Origin: JBEKTW01 sp049515655
Lineage (GTDB): Bacteria; Bacteroidota; Ignavibacteria; UBA10030; SZUA-254
DNA length: 38,487 bases
Assembly: GCA_049515655.1 (NCBI GenBank)
Contig: JBEKTW010000037.1
Coordinates: forward strand, 1 to 38,487
Direction of reading: 5' to 3'
The notes under the pieces were generated by a model. The model was given only the letters and a program-made list of their open reading frames with translations, was not told the DNA's origin and made no database searches. Positions within the stretch are counted from its first letter, which is position 1, and each line of letters starts with the position of its first letter. The position numbers and the translations under genes were made by a program. Shown piece after piece: positions 1 to 8,930 of the stretch.

Positions 1-1502
1 CAACCACTGGCGTACAACTTGAGCGCGTTCTCTGCGTTGGCCTTCAAATTATGAGGGCCCTGGTCGACAGCGTACCCGCCGACGTAGCACATGACGATAT
101 CCAACGTGTCTCCTCCGGGTTTTGCCGGTGATGGCGGACGCAGCGTGTCAAAGGGGCCGAATGAAAAGTAGAAGCGTGTGTCGCTCAGATTGGTGGGCGA
201 CTGACTCGGCTTTATACGCTGTGTCGTGTCATAACCAATCCATGCCATACGACCGTAGATGATCGAATCAACAGTCCCCGGGTCATTAAAGCCGTGCCAT
301 TGCCAGACGTATTGCAGCTGGTCGAGGGGCCTCGGCGTGTGAAGCACGGTCAACCCTGACGGCGTGGACCCGCGGTCGAGCGGGTTGTGAATGTAGCCGG
401 TACGCAGATCCGGCATGTACGCGGCGTAGTCGTGGGTAGGATAGTTGTTGACGGTGTACGGTCCGACATCAAAATCATTGAACATGCCGACAAAAACTTT
501 CGTAATATTAAACTTGCGAACGTTGATAAACTTATATTCGACGGGCAATATTCCGTCTGCGAAATCCCCTCTCCAGGCGTACGACTTGAGCACGCACTTG
601 ATTCCCATCGGGAAATGGTCGGCGACATTACTAATTTTCAGGCTGAAGGTATCCGTGGACGCACAGTACACATCCTGGTCGGAAACTGCGCCGTAGTCTT
701 CATCGACGTGCGGCTCGCCGTGGTCGGGCAGGCCGTTTCTCTCCGTATATTTGTTCTTATCCTTCATCAACGGATACGCTCCGTAGAGATCGGGATGGCA
801 GGAATCATGCTTGGTGGGAAGATAGTCATCATAGGCCGGGTCGGGATTCCTTACCGGGTCAAACCCGCCTTTGCAGCCGACCTCCAGCGAATCCGGCACT
901 CCGTCGGCTCCGATGTCGTCGGTGAGCGGATTCCAGTCTCCATCATTGTCGATACCGTCTAATTCATCCTCATCGATCTTTCCGTCCCCGTCGTCGTCGT
1001 ATCCCAACCTGTTCATCGGTTTCTTATAGTATCCAGGCCTGTTGGGGTCGTACAGAGTGTCGCCGACAGACGTTATCCACATCTTGTCACGAAGCGTGTC
1101 CTGAAGGTTCGGCTGGAATTCCGTCCTTCCGTCGTCGCCGTTGTAACCTTCGGTGACGTGTCTGACCCCATTGACCAGGCCGCCAATCCAGGGACCTCCA
1201 CCGTAGAGGTGCTCGATACCCAACCCAAGGGGATATTCCAAACCGAACAGCGTCCTCCCGTCGGGTCCTGTTATACCGCAACTGGATGCCGCGACGGCTT
1301 CGCAGCCGTTGGTCATTGAGTTCGAAATCCACATCTGCATGTTGAATCCCTGGTGAAAGTACTTCCCCCATGTGGGTGGCACATTGACTTTTAAAAGCCT
1401 GTATCCTCCTTCGCGCGAGAAACTGAATTTATCCTTCGTGCGCGCGGAAAGAACAACCGTAACGAGCAGAATACCGGCAAACCACATGACGCATTTTTTC
1501 AT
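1..1502 (-). CDS. Secreted Asp-rich surface protein, partial at the left edge
   Basis: An open frame on the minus strand begins at the ATG at 1502 and is still open at base 1, so about 500 residues are visible and the C-terminus is missing. An upstream ATG at 1506 is closed at once by a stop, and AGGA lies about 12 nt before 1502. The N-terminus (MKKCVMWFAGILLVTVVLSA) is a Sec signal peptide. Residues 168-205 are an Asp/Gly-rich calcium-site-like stretch (DDDGDGKIDEDE, then DNDGDW). The remainder is aromatic and beta-rich, as in large secreted proteins of the FCB group. The gene starts 29 nt after the TonB receptor stop and closes the operon within the window. The function is unknown. A C-terminal sorting domain cannot be checked because the gene is cut off. 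Confidence 0.8.
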   Translation of the reverse strand, partial: MKKCVMWFAGILLVTVVLSARTKDKFSFSREGGYRLLKVNVPPTWGKYFHQGFNMQMWISNSMTNGCEAVAASSCGITGPDGRTLFGLEYPLGLGIEHLYGGGPWIGGLVNGVRHVTEGYNGDDGRTEFQPNLQDTLRDKMWITSVGDTLYDPNRPGYYKKPMNRLGYDDDGDGKIDEDELDGIDNDGDWNPLTDDIGADGVPDSLEVGCKGGFDPVRNPDPAYDDYLPTKHDSCHPDLYGAYPLMKDKNKYTERNGLPDHGEPHVDEDYGAVSDQDVYCASTDTFSLKISNVADHFPMGIKCVLKSYAWRGDFADGILPVEYKFINVRKFNITKVFVGMFNDFDVGPYTVNNYPTHDYAAYMPDLRTGYIHNPLDRGSTPSGLTVLHTPRPLDQLQYVWQWHGFNDPGTVDSIIYGRMAWIGYDTTQRIKPSQSPTNLSDTRFYFSFGPFDTLRPPSPAKPGGDTLDIVMCYVGGYAVDQGPHNLKANAENALKLYASG

Positions 1503-1531
1503 AACATTGTGTCCTGTAAAATATCTCATTC

Positions 1532-4447
1532 TTATTCCCAGTTTATCTTTACGCCAAGAAGGATTTGTCTCGGCGAGTCAAACACGTAGGGAGGCACCAG
1601 TATATCCATACCGTACCACGGTCTGATATAGTTCGTATTCGGGTCAATATCCCCGTACGAATACGGTCTGCCTAGCTGAGTGTTGAATCCGGTGCCCCCG
1701 TCAAGCGATACCACATTCCTGCGATCCAGGACGTTAAGAACATCCAGCGTGACGAGCAAATTGATTTTTTCGTACAGCAAGAATCCTTTGTACAAAGAAA
1801 GATTCACGGTCGAAGAGAAGGGACCCGTCTGGCTATTGATGAGAAACACGTTACGTGCATTGTACGACCGGACATACGGGGTATAGGGAAGGCCGCTTCC
1901 GTAGGTCCATGTGAGCGACATGCCGTAATTATTGATGAACGGGAGGCCGAGCAACCTTCCCTCCTCCTTCGGACCGACCCGGTACGTGAGAAAGATGTTG
2001 GCTGTATTTGTCTGATCCCAACTAAGGCGCGTCTCACGCGGCAGGAATGCTGAATTCGGGTCGAAGACGGAGGCAAGAGGACTCGACGCCCGTCCTTTCG
2101 CGATCTGGTACGTGTAACTGAAGCTGGTTGAAAGGTTGCCGGTGAATGCCTGATTGAACGTCAGCTCAAAACCCCGGGCACTGGCGTAATCGAAATTCGA
2201 CCAGATGTTCATGTAGCCCGTACGCGTAATGGAGGAAGGATAATCGAAAATATCCTTATAGAACGCGTGGAGGCCAAACGACATATCCTCATTGAACTGA
2301 TCCTCAAAGCCGGATTCGTAGGCAACCGTACGCTGCGGCTGCAGGCCGGGATTTCCGACGGTGCCTCCGGTGGACAGTGTATGCGGATCCTGGTAATAGT
2401 ACGTCCGGTCGGGATATTGGAGGAAGTGTCCATAGTTGAAATAAAACACAATCCTGTCCGTCACCGGGTAGCCAATCGAGAGGCGAGGGCTGAAATAACC
2501 ATGGGTCAGATAGTATTGAAATCTTTTCCCGTCACTGAGGAACTCTCCGGGCGATGTCTGGGCGTTCACCCATGACGGCGCAACCTGGAGTGCGGGCGGC
2601 AGGCTTCCGTTGACATCCCGCATCCAATCCTGTATGAATTGGTCGTAATACACCTGTCTCCCGACGTCGAAATAATCGTACCGGAGACCGACGTGGAGGT
2701 TCAAACCCGAAAACTCAATATTGTCCTGCACATACGCCGCGCCGCGATTCGGGAAATTGTTGAGGACGTAGCGATACTGGCCATAATAGGGATATTCCCC
2801 TCGACTCCGATCCTGGCCATAATCCGTTGTATCGGAGAAAGGCGGATACACCACGACCCCGTTGATAGTCGTGGGTTCAGTTGGCCCGCTGATTTGCGTG
2901 GAATTAATTTCTTCATAATCGAATTCGAATCCCGCTTTCAGAAGGTGCAGCGGATGCACCTGGCTGTTCAAATCGAACCGTGCCGTCCAGACCCTCGTCA
3001 AGGAAGAAGCCCAGTACTGGTCCGAGCCGAGATAATAAAAGCCGTCGCCGTTGGGGTTTTGTTGGGTGTGCGCCGAAGTATACTGGTACGGCAGCAGTCC
3101 CGCGACGTCGTTGCCCGTATGAGTCTCAACCCGGCCGAGATTGAGCCGAACGAATGAGTTCGCTCCAAAAAAATGTGTCCACGAGAGCGTATGCTGAGAA
3201 GAGAGTGTGCCGGTCAGCCCCGAAGAATCTGCAAGGTATCTCCAGGGATGGTAATACCCGTCGGATGTCGAAACACTGGTGCGATAGGTATAGAAGATTT
3301 GGTCCGCGCCGCTCATGTCGTAACGGATCTTCGAGTTGAATGTGAAGGTGTTGTTTTGCTCGTCATTGTACGTAAATCCGAGGCCGTTGAACAAGCCGCC
3401 GAGAAAGCCGTTCAGTGCTACCTTGCGTTCAACAGGATTATAGAAGCTGTTGTGAACATACTGGTATGCACCGTTGGACCTATCTGCATCCGCATTGAAG
3501 AAGAAAGTAAGCGAACCGGGGATAGTCACGCCAACACTCGACATCAGAAATTTCGTAATGGGCTCGGGTCCGCCGAATGCCATCGAAGAGAACGTCTCGT
3601 TTTGATTGGAGGTCTGGAGCTTATCGGTACGAAACATTACCGTCCCGGTGTATCGATCGCTTCCCGATTTGGTCACAATGTTCACAATCCCGGATTGGGC
3701 GTTGCCGTAGTCGGCGTCGAATCCGCTCGTCTGGACGCTGACCGACTGAATAGAATTTGCCGAAACCACCAAACCGCTTGTACCGCCTCCGATCACGCCC
3801 GAGCTCATGCCGGCGTACAATGCCCCCAACTGCGCATTTGCACTACTCGTGTTCGCCGTCGCAAGTTCCCCACCACCGAGCACGTCATTCGTGGGAATCC
3901 CGTCGACGAGGTACTGGACTTCATTTGACCTTCCGCCCCGCAGGAACAGGTTGTTGCCCTGCTTCACAACTCCCGCCTGCATTTTCACGACGTCCTGGAC
4001 TTCCTTCACGTCCGGGATTTGTTCAATCGCCTTGGAGCTCACGGTCTGCGTGGAAGAGGTCGTCAGAGGGTTCACGAGTTTCTGGTCGGCCGTAATGATA
4101 ACCGTCGGAAGGGCGACCTCCGTGGAGGTCAATTCAAAATTCAGCTGGGTCGTTTCGTCAGCCCCGATCTTGACCCCGGTGATCTCAACCTCCTGATAGC
4201 CGACCATGCTGGCTTTCACCGAATATCTTCCGATCGGAACGCCGATGATGGTGTACTTTCCCTCAGGATCGGTTACAGCGCCGCGCGTCGTCGTCAGAAC
4301 CTGCACGTTGACACCGAGGAGGGCTTCGCCCGTTTTGGCATCGGTAACCTTCCCGACGATTTTTCCGGTATTGCCCGCGAAGGCGGTTGCGCCGATCACA
4401 ACCACCAGTAACCCACAGATGAATGAATAACGAAGAAGGTATTTCAT
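1532..4447 (-). CDS. TonB-dependent outer-membrane receptor with carboxypeptidase-regulatory-like N-terminal domain
   Basis: A 971-residue outer-membrane protein with a signal peptide (about 1-25). A carboxypeptidase-D regulatory-like beta sandwich (about 28-110, GKIVGKVTDAKTGEALLGVNV) is followed by a plug domain (about 125-270, LFLRGGRSNEVQYLVDGIP, then DADYGNAQSGIVNIVTKSG). A long beta-barrel rich in Tyr/Asn/Ser ends in a typical aromatic strand (ILLGVKINWE). Family knowledge: such receptors import a ligand using TonB-ExbBD energy, or act as Oar-like surface proteins. The substrate cannot be read from sequence. It lies 15 nt after the Ig-like lipoprotein stop and has a GAAAGG site before its ATG. 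The operon encodes two lipoproteins and a secreted protein alongside it, but neither lipoprotein looks like SusD. Confidence 0.93.
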   Translation of the reverse strand: MKYLLRYSFICGLLVVVIGATAFAGNTGKIVGKVTDAKTGEALLGVNVQVLTTTRGAVTDPEGKYTIIGVPIGRYSVKASMVGYQEVEITGVKIGADETTQLNFELTSTEVALPTVIITADQKLVNPLTTSSTQTVSSKAIEQIPDVKEVQDVVKMQAGVVKQGNNLFLRGGRSNEVQYLVDGIPTNDVLGGGELATANTSSANAQLGALYAGMSSGVIGGGTSGLVVSANSIQSVSVQTSGFDADYGNAQSGIVNIVTKSGSDRYTGTVMFRTDKLQTSNQNETFSSMAFGGPEPITKFLMSSVGVTIPGSLTFFFNADADRSNGAYQYVHNSFYNPVERKVALNGFLGGLFNGLGFTYNDEQNNTFTFNSKIRYDMSGADQIFYTYRTSVSTSDGYYHPWRYLADSSGLTGTLSSQHTLSWTHFFGANSFVRLNLGRVETHTGNDVAGLLPYQYTSAHTQQNPNGDGFYYLGSDQYWASSLTRVWTARFDLNSQVHPLHLLKAGFEFDYEEINSTQISGPTEPTTINGVVVYPPFSDTTDYGQDRSRGEYPYYGQYRYVLNNFPNRGAAYVQDNIEFSGLNLHVGLRYDYFDVGRQVYYDQFIQDWMRDVNGSLPPALQVAPSWVNAQTSPGEFLSDGKRFQYYLTHGYFSPRLSIGYPVTDRIVFYFNYGHFLQYPDRTYYYQDPHTLSTGGTVGNPGLQPQRTVAYESGFEDQFNEDMSFGLHAFYKDIFDYPSSITRTGYMNIWSNFDYASARGFELTFNQAFTGNLSTSFSYTYQIAKGRASSPLASVFDPNSAFLPRETRLSWDQTNTANIFLTYRVGPKEEGRLLGLPFINNYGMSLTWTYGSGLPYTPYVRSYNARNVFLINSQTGPFSSTVNLSLYKGFLLYEKINLLVTLDVLNVLDRRNVVSLDGGTGFNTQLGRPYSYGDIDPNTNYIRPWYGMDILVPPYVFDSPRQILLGVKINWE

Positions 4448-4462
4448 CGTCGTTTGCCTTTC

Positions 4463-6694
4463 TCAGTTTTCACCAATATCGATCAACGTCTCTTGGAGAA
4501 TATCCTTGGCATTCCAGTACTGACAACAGTACAACGGGAATCCATAGGATATGACGCTATAGGTCACGCCCTGATACCGGGTGCCGATGACCCTCCCGTC
4601 AAAATACGTCCAATTTAGCCCCCTGGTACTAGTATCACATTCGGTACTCCGGTAGAAATAGATTCTCTCTCCGAAGCCTATCGGTTTTAAAGTCCAGATA
4701 TCCCTGATTGCACCGGCCGGACAGAACGTGGTATCTATTTTCTGGCGGTCGAAGACCGCGTTTTCGTATCCGTATCCTTTCGTCGAATCAGCCGTTGCGC
4801 TCCCGAGATCGAAATCCCCCTCTCTTTGCGGGTAGTCACCCGGATTCGAGCTAAGATGGATAAGGGCCATTACGGACAGATCCGAATTTGTCACGGCAAG
4901 AAAATTGACAGCGCTAATCACGATCTTTCCGCCCACGTTGCAGTAGGTTTGAAGCTCCCGTATGCGTGACGCATTAAACGTATACGTGAAGGGTTCGTCT
5001 CCGGGTCCGTAGACTCCCCCGATGATAGGGCTATAGAGCGACTCGGTTTCCGCGACAACGAAGACCGTACTGTAGTTCGCAAGATCTCCCAGACTCGCGA
5101 AATCTTTCGTTCCGTTTGTGGAGATTTTTGGAACGTCATAGAAGTCATAGAGACCATCCTTACCAAGGTCGTGGAAGATGGAAGAATAGAAACTCCGGAT
5201 CATCGTGTGCGAAGGCTGGGAGGGTGAGACATTCGCAGGACTCCAGGGGTACGAGTTGTTCAGAACAAGGTACCGGCGATAGCTCGGGTCCCGGGCGAAT
5301 TTCGGGAAGATCGTGTAGAATTTCACGCTGGCGACGACTACCGCGACACTGTCGACTTGCGGAAATGTTGGTGGAATGCCGTTGGCGTCGAGAGTCAGTA
5401 CGCCGGCGACGCCGCCATGGACGACAATGTGTTTCGCCTGAGGAGCAATATTGTCGACGGGCGTGCCGTTGTTGTAGATAAGCATCATCGTTCCGGGATT
5501 CGTGCCCGCCTGGCCTACAAGCGCGTAGGTTCCCGCCTTCAGATGCAACGATCCATCCATATCCAACCGGTCTACCACCGTTTGGGTATAACTCTGCAAA
5601 TTGTTGTTGGCATTACCGGTCGTGATGTTGCCGTAGAAGCCTGCGGTATCGATTGCGCCGAACTCATTTCTGCACCTGACGGAGAATACGTGTTCGGTTT
5701 CGTATTTTCTTGCCGGATCGAAATCCGAGGCGTTGACAAAAGCGCTATCAGCTGCTGTCCAGTCGGACCAAATCAATGTGCCGTCAGGGTTCTTCACACT
5801 GTCAACATTCCACGAATACTGCAGTGTGCGGCTGTTCGGGTCGATGCCCTTATAGTCTATCTCAATCCCATTGAAGGTGTCCGTGAATTTGTCGATGACG
5901 AGAAGGGAATCTCCCGGTTGAGTTAAGTTCCCGTCGTAGCGGATCGCGTTGACCTGGGTTCGCGGGATGGTCACCCGCAGTGTATTGAACGAAAGCTTTG
6001 CCGGAGCGCCGACGACTCCCAGGTTGTCAATCGCCTCAATCTCGAACGTATGGTTATTGAGACTGTCCTGCGAATCGAAAATAAACGTCCCGCTGTTTGG
6101 ATTCACGTGTATCGGAAACGCCACGTTTGCCGGATTGGAGGCAAACAGGCGAAACCCCTGCATCGGCAAAGTGTCACCCCGGTCGAGGGCGTTTGCTATC
6201 GATGAATCCAAACCCTCCGGCGGAAGTGTCGCGAAGTACTTATAAGCGGCCGGGGCATACCGTTCGCTCGTCTGGCCGTTGTAGGCGCCCGGCCCGAGCC
6301 ATCGTGTGTAGTTCGTCGTATCGAGCATGAGCGCAAAATTTTCGGCTCCGCTCTTCACCACACCGATGTTGAGGATGGTCGACCACGGTCGCTCGTGTAT
6401 GACGCCGTTGATCGGATATGTCCAGCGGTACTTGAATCCCACGACATACCCGTCGGGGTCATCGCCAACCCAGTACAATGTAAGCCGTGGATTTGACGAT
6501 GTGAGGATCGGTTGTAGGCTCCCCGGCGGCAAGTTTGCCAGGCGTGTAATCGGAGGGATATCAGGAAGAAATCCGCCGCCACCTGTGCAACTCAATCCAA
6601 CGACGACTGCCGCGGCAAACAAAAAAACTGCCCGGGTCCGGGCACTAAACAGCAGTGCCACTTTGTTATAGAGAAGGGAACGATTGTTACTCAT
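4463..6694 (-). CDS. Large lipoprotein with Ig-like repeats
   Basis: A 743-residue lipoprotein. I chose the ATG at 6694, not the in-frame ATG 72 nt upstream. From 6694 the protein has a proper signal peptide ending in the lipobox VGLSC (Cys36), and the ATG overlaps the preceding stop as ATGAGTAA, a translational-coupling layout. The N-terminal half holds two Ig/fibronectin-like segments with the motif YWVGDDPDGYVVGFKYRW and a later HTFEIEAIDNLGVVGAP. The C-terminal half (from about residue 470) has alternating hydrophobic strands and Gly-rich turns (YCNVGGKIVISAVNFLA) that could be a Rossmann or GATase-like fold, but this is a weak guess. It is probably anchored in the outer membrane beside the receptor. 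Function unknown. Confidence 0.85.
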   Translation of the reverse strand: MSNNRSLLYNKVALLFSARTRAVFLFAAAVVVGLSCTGGGGFLPDIPPITRLANLPPGSLQPILTSSNPRLTLYWVGDDPDGYVVGFKYRWTYPINGVIHERPWSTILNIGVVKSGAENFALMLDTTNYTRWLGPGAYNGQTSERYAPAAYKYFATLPPEGLDSSIANALDRGDTLPMQGFRLFASNPANVAFPIHVNPNSGTFIFDSQDSLNNHTFEIEAIDNLGVVGAPAKLSFNTLRVTIPRTQVNAIRYDGNLTQPGDSLLVIDKFTDTFNGIEIDYKGIDPNSRTLQYSWNVDSVKNPDGTLIWSDWTAADSAFVNASDFDPARKYETEHVFSVRCRNEFGAIDTAGFYGNITTGNANNNLQSYTQTVVDRLDMDGSLHLKAGTYALVGQAGTNPGTMMLIYNNGTPVDNIAPQAKHIVVHGGVAGVLTLDANGIPPTFPQVDSVAVVVASVKFYTIFPKFARDPSYRRYLVLNNSYPWSPANVSPSQPSHTMIRSFYSSIFHDLGKDGLYDFYDVPKISTNGTKDFASLGDLANYSTVFVVAETESLYSPIIGGVYGPGDEPFTYTFNASRIRELQTYCNVGGKIVISAVNFLAVTNSDLSVMALIHLSSNPGDYPQREGDFDLGSATADSTKGYGYENAVFDRQKIDTTFCPAGAIRDIWTLKPIGFGERIYFYRSTECDTSTRGLNWTYFDGRVIGTRYQGVTYSVISYGFPLYCCQYWNAKDILQETLIDIGEN

Positions 6695-7298
6695 AGAGAA
6701 TCGAGGAAATGTAGTAGTAAGGTCGAAAATAGAATTTTTCTGCACCACGTACGAGCGTGGAATCAAGATTAATCGTCAGAGTCACTCGCGTCGTTCGTCC
6801 CTCGTTCACATCGAAAGGTTTTTCGAATCGGAGAAACGGGTTGAATACATACGGACTTCCGCAAGTCACATCCGTACACACACTTATTTGTCGGTAGGCG
6901 TCGAGTGTAATTATTTGGCCCGGCGTGATCAACAAATCAACCGCGACATAATGACCGGGGGGAGCATACCCCAACCCCATGATCTTCACTGAATCACGGG
7001 AAAGTGTATCGAGCGTGTTGACAACAGAGGGTGTCCGATTAAAGGCCTTGAGGTCGCCGTAGATCAAGTCCAGTGCACCGTCGTTCCGTTCGGCCTCGAC
7101 CTGCGTTATCGTCAGGGTGAAATTATTCTGGGGATTAAAGATATCTATAGGATGGGCGATCGTCCGTAATCTCACTTCGATGTAGCCAGGGCCGGGAGAA
7201 TTGTAATCGTATTGACAACTGATAGCACTGAACAACAGAAAGAGAACTGAAATGAGGATCGCGAAAGAGCGCAGGCGGCAGAAGTTGACGTCGTTCAT
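6687..7298 (-). CDS. Small lipoprotein, beta-rich, first gene of the receptor operon
   Basis: A 203-residue lipoprotein: signal peptide 1-27 and lipobox SAISC (Cys28). The mature part is beta-rich. Segments such as NFTLTITQVEAERNDGAL and GHYVAVDLLITPG loosely resemble the DUF4382 surface-lipoprotein family, though I would not assign it firmly. Its stop TAA lies inside the start of the next gene (8-nt overlap), so the two are translated together. It is the first gene behind the strong promoter at 7372-7400. Function unknown. Confidence 0.82.
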   Translation of the reverse strand: MNDVNFCRLRSFAILISVLFLLFSAISCQYDYNSPGPGYIEVRLRTIAHPIDIFNPQNNFTLTITQVEAERNDGALDLIYGDLKAFNRTPSVVNTLDTLSRDSVKIMGLGYAPPGHYVAVDLLITPGQIITLDAYRQISVCTDVTCGSPYVFNPFLRFEKPFDVNEGRTTRVTLTINLDSTLVRGAEKFYFRPYYYISSILYE

Positions 7299-7371
7299 AA
7301 TGTCACTTGAATTAAGAATATCAATGTATCATGAGGGGTGGTTGATTCTGTCTAAACGCTTTTAACACCCC

Positions 7372-7400
7372 AGTATAATGAAAAATTAGATTTTTGTCAA
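7372..7400 (-). promoter_or_regulatory. Strong sigma70-type promoter of the receptor operon
   Basis: On the minus strand there is a perfect -35 TTGACA (7400-7395), a 17-nt spacer and a -10 TATACT (7377-7372). It lies about 75 nt before the start of the 203-residue lipoprotein gene, with transcription expected to begin near 7365. The match to the consensus is nearly complete. Confidence 0.75.
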
Positions 7401-7515
7401 GCAAAAACACTCTATTTTCAACAAAAAATGTTTGGGTACTACGATTTTCTCAAGGAGTCTCTTGACCTGATTTTGAGGACAGCATGCCAGTCTTTTGGGC
7501 AATATCCCACAAATT

Positions 7516-7543
7516 TTGAAATTCTGAAACAATTTGGTATCAT
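7516..7543 (+). promoter_or_regulatory. Possible promoter of the propeller lipoprotein gene
   Basis: TTGAAA (7516-7521), a 16-nt spacer and TATCAT (7538-7543), placed 50 nt before the ATG at 7593. This is a weaker match than the divergent promoter on the other strand. The rest of the 294-bp divergent gap is AT-rich with nothing else I recognise. Confidence 0.35.
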
Positions 7544-7592
7544 AAGCGTAGGAATTAGGAGAAATTAACGCAGGAACAACCGGAAAACAGCT

Positions 7593-8741
7593 ATGGAGAA
7601 CGTCGTGCAACTACTGAATCGGAATTTGTGGTCAAAAACGCTTTTGGGTCTGGCTCTCATTGGGATTCTCCTGGCGTCAATCCTCGGCTGCAATAAGAGT
7701 TCGACTGGCGGCGGGGCGGTGGGTCCGATCTGGGTTACGTTCAACAAAGCGAACCACCAACTCGTAGGTGATCACGTTAATTTCCTGTACACCGACTCTG
7801 ACGGCATCGTCTGGATCGCAAACGACAGCGGTGCTTCGTACTTCAATCACGGAACGTGGAGCTCATTCGTCACCGACCTCCAATATATGACATACTACAA
7901 CGGCGGAGAGCAGGCTGCAAGCACTGTCAACTCCATAACTCAAGGACTCGACCGCAGCATCTGGTTCGCTCTCAATGGCGGTGGAATCGCGAGATATAAT
8001 CAATTCGCACAACAGCTCGTCTGGAGGCGCTATACGACGAGCGTCGGGAGAATTCCTTACGATGTTGTCAATGGAGTCGCTCACGGGCAGATTGCCAGCA
8101 GCGGGGGGCTTCCCGGAGAAGTATGGTGCGCAACCCTCATCGGGGTTGGCCACTTTATCCCGGCGGTCAACGAGGGAGGGGTCTGGGTCGACTTCACAAC
8201 CGACAACAGCACTCTTCCATCGAATACGGTGCGCGCCATTGCGCTCAATATCAATGACAACTCCGTCTGGTTCGGGAGCCAGGACCCGCATGCCAACGGC
8301 AGTTCCTGCGTGGTGCACGTTGATGCAAATCTTCAGTGGGAGCCGGCTCAGATCCTCCCTCCACCTTACGACCTGCCGATCGTCTCCATCGCCTTCGATG
8401 CGCACAACATTGGATGGTTCGCCAAGTGGCAGGGAGTATCGAGTCTGAACACGAAGACGTCGGAATGGACCCATTACACGAACGAGAGCACGAAAGGGAT
8501 GCTGCCGCTCGGCAACGTGAACGTCGTGACGACGGATTACGACGTGACTCGATGGTTCGGGACGAACGCAGGACTGGTGCGGATGGTTGATACCACCTGG
8601 ACAAAATTCAATCGGTTGAATACCCCACAACTTCCCAGTGACACCGTCACCGCGCTGGCGTACGACAGAAGCGGGAACCTCTGGATTGGAACGCCGCACG
8701 GCGTCGCAGTGTACAACCCGGCCGGAACGCGATTCTACTAA
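7593..8741 (+). CDS. Lipoprotein, seven-bladed two-component-regulator-type beta-propeller
   Basis: A 382-residue lipoprotein (lipobox SILGC, Cys33). After the anchor it consists of about seven repeats of the regulator-propeller type, each with a core like DGIVWIANDSGASYFN, DRSIWFALNGGGIARYN, TRWFGTNAGLVRM or GNLWIGTPHGVAVYN. Seven copies would close one beta-propeller that fills the whole mature protein. In full-length sensors such propellers bind ligands outside the cytoplasmic membrane. This protein has no kinase, so it is a free extracytoplasmic propeller. It is divergent from the receptor operon and shares its promoter region. A heptad repeat array begins 9 nt after the stop. Confidence 0.88.
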   Translation: MENVVQLLNRNLWSKTLLGLALIGILLASILGCNKSSTGGGAVGPIWVTFNKANHQLVGDHVNFLYTDSDGIVWIANDSGASYFNHGTWSSFVTDLQYMTYYNGGEQAASTVNSITQGLDRSIWFALNGGGIARYNQFAQQLVWRRYTTSVGRIPYDVVNGVAHGQIASSGGLPGEVWCATLIGVGHFIPAVNEGGVWVDFTTDNSTLPSNTVRAIALNINDNSVWFGSQDPHANGSSCVVHVDANLQWEPAQILPPPYDLPIVSIAFDAHNIGWFAKWQGVSSLNTKTSEWTHYTNESTKGMLPLGNVNVVTTDYDVTRWFGTNAGLVRMVDTTWTKFNRLNTPQLPSDTVTALAYDRSGNLWIGTPHGVAVYNPAGTRFY

Positions 8742-8750
8742 AAGTGAACT

Positions 8751-8883
8751 GTAGGTGGTAGGTCAGGGGTGTAGGGTTTCAGGTTTGAGGTTCGGGGTTT
8801 GAGTTTTGGGTTTCAAGTTTCAGGTTATAGGTTTCAGGTCATAGGTAATAGGTGATGAGATTTCGGATTTAAGAGTTAGGTGG
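8751..8883 (+). repeat. Heptad repeat array 1 (19 units of 7 bp)
   Basis: The stretch divides without slippage into 19 consecutive 7-mers with a loose consensus of NAGGTTT (for example TCAGGTT, TGAGGTT, CGGGGTT, TAGGTTT, CAGGTCA, TAGGTAA). It starts 9 nt after the stop of the propeller gene, G-rich strand in gene sense, and ends 47 nt before the convergent glycosidase stop. Repeated TAG/TGA words close all three frames. Confidence 0.85.
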
Positions 8884-8930
8884 TTGCATCTATCCATCCG
8901 GCGGAGGTTGTGGTACCAGGTTCAGAGTCC

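Noticed and set aside
387..962. 191-codon plus-strand frame near the left edge
   Set aside because: It is opposite the partial secreted protein, which has a signal peptide and a family-like sequence; the plus frame has neither.
4463..6694. SusD-type glycan-binding lipoprotein
   Set aside because: It has Ig-like DDPDGYVVG motifs and no helical TPR-like SusD pattern.
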